Below are positions 63,653-64,000 of a stretch of 64,000 nt of DNA, in pieces. The stretch spans positions 1,612,001 to 1,676,000 of the forward strand of contig NZ_CP022990.1 of NCBI RefSeq assembly GCF_002278075.1. Reading direction: 5' to 3'. Below the pieces are notes generated by a model. The model was given only the letters and a program-made list of their open reading frames with translations, was not told where the DNA came from and made no database searches. Source of the stretch: Paraburkholderia aromaticivorans. Lineage in GTDB: Bacteria; Pseudomonadota; Gammaproteobacteria; Burkholderiales; Burkholderiaceae. How positions within the stretch are numbered: position 1 is the first letter of the stretch; the number at the start of each line of letters is the position of its first letter. Position numbers and translations under genes: made by a program.

Positions 63653-64000
63653 TCTGCTCGCCTCCGATGAGTGCCAGCTTCGCTTTCAGAAGTCCCGGAT
63701 CCAGCACCATGCGCAACTCGGTCAGCGAACGGCGCTGCAAGTTGGCTTCGGCTTCGATATCGGCGAGCAGACGGTCGAAGTCGGCGGGGTGATCGGCCTT
63801 CAGTTGCGTGTAGATGCGCATGCCCTGTTGCGCCGACGTTTGCGCCTCGGACAGCAGACGCGCCGCGCTGCGAAACCCCGGCGAGATTCCCGCTTCGAGA
63901 CGTTGCGTTCCGCCGATCGATCCGCTCGCGCGATACTGTTTCCATAGGGTCTGGGCGCGCAACAGCAGGTCTTGGGCACGCGCCAGCGCTTTGTCGTGCA
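63630..64000 (-). CDS. Helical protein of the export operon (partial, runs off right edge)
   Basis: At least 123 residues of a C-terminal part are visible, continuing beyond the window. It is helical and Ala/Leu/Arg/Gln-rich (KALARAQDLLLRAQTLWKQY...FRSAARLLSEAQTSAQQGMRIYTQLKADHPADFDRLLADIEAEANLQRRSLTELR), suggesting a coiled coil. No family recognised from this piece. Its stop overlaps the HlyD gene start, so it belongs to the same operon. Confidence 0.8.
   Translation of the reverse strand, partial: HDKALARAQDLLLRAQTLWKQYRASGSIGGTQRLEAGISPGFRSAARLLSEAQTSAQQGMRIYTQLKADHPADFDRLLADIEAEANLQRRSLTELRMVLDPGLLKAKLALIGGEQSETRQSP

Overview
The window looks like chromosomal DNA of a Burkholderiaceae bacterium, most likely Paraburkholderia. 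Reasons: high GC, dense ATGA-overlapping operons, an ornibactin/malleobactin-type siderophore locus, several small DUF4148-type periplasmic proteins, and a class A beta-lactamase divergent from an AmpR-like regulator. The species call is an inference; no rRNA or tRNA gene was seen. No CRISPR array or intact insertion sequence was seen.

Layout. (1) 1-12.9 kb: siderophore locus. It holds an ECF sigma factor, MbtH protein, Fe/2OG hydroxylase, FhuC/FhuB-type importer, FhuF-type reductase, periplasmic binding protein, a PvdE-type exporter and the start of an NRPS. Three promoters share one layout (GGTAAA, then CGTC at constant spacing), and a Fur-like site precedes the sigma gene. (2) 13-18.3 kb: a broken iron-dependent alcohol dehydrogenase, a lipoprotein with 60 consecutive Gly-Thr-Ser units, a membrane methyltransferase-like protein and small hypotheticals. 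(3) 18.5-36.3 kb: a Wzx/Wzy-type exopolysaccharide or capsule locus (WecA-like initiator, Wza/Wzb/Wzc, TviB/TviC-like UDP-HexNAcA enzymes, Wzx, Wzy, three glycosyltransferases, a TAT-exported beta-helix protein), plus a degenerate EAL protein. (4) 36.5-41.6 kb: a two-component system and an NMT1-type ABC importer. (5) 42-55.4 kb: mixed accessory genes. These include a TPR protein, a GH108 muramidase plus holin pair, an acyltransferase, a squalene/phytoene synthase, a KaiC-like ATPase with a response regulator, a SLAC1/TehA-like channel, the beta-lactamase/AmpR pair and an LRAT-domain protein. (6) 55.5-64 kb: the most interesting region, an export system for a double-glycine peptide.

How region 6 seems to work. 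A cysteine-free 95-residue protein has a textbook double-glycine leader and lies behind a near-consensus sigma-54 promoter. It is cotranscribed with a PP2C phosphatase. Convergent to it is an operon running in from the right edge: a coiled-coil-like protein (partial), an HlyD-type adaptor, a parvulin isomerase, a 1018-residue ABC exporter with two cyclic-nucleotide-binding domains fused to a C39 peptidase, and a sigma-54 activator. I infer a regulated secretion system for an unmodified peptide.

A second theme is sigma-54. TTGG...TGC (-24/-12) matches also precede the GTS-repeat lipoprotein, wza, the EAL gene and, more weakly, wzx. Each lies 120-270 bp downstream of GTTACG elements. This suggests one RpoN-controlled biofilm/matrix regulon, which is unproven.
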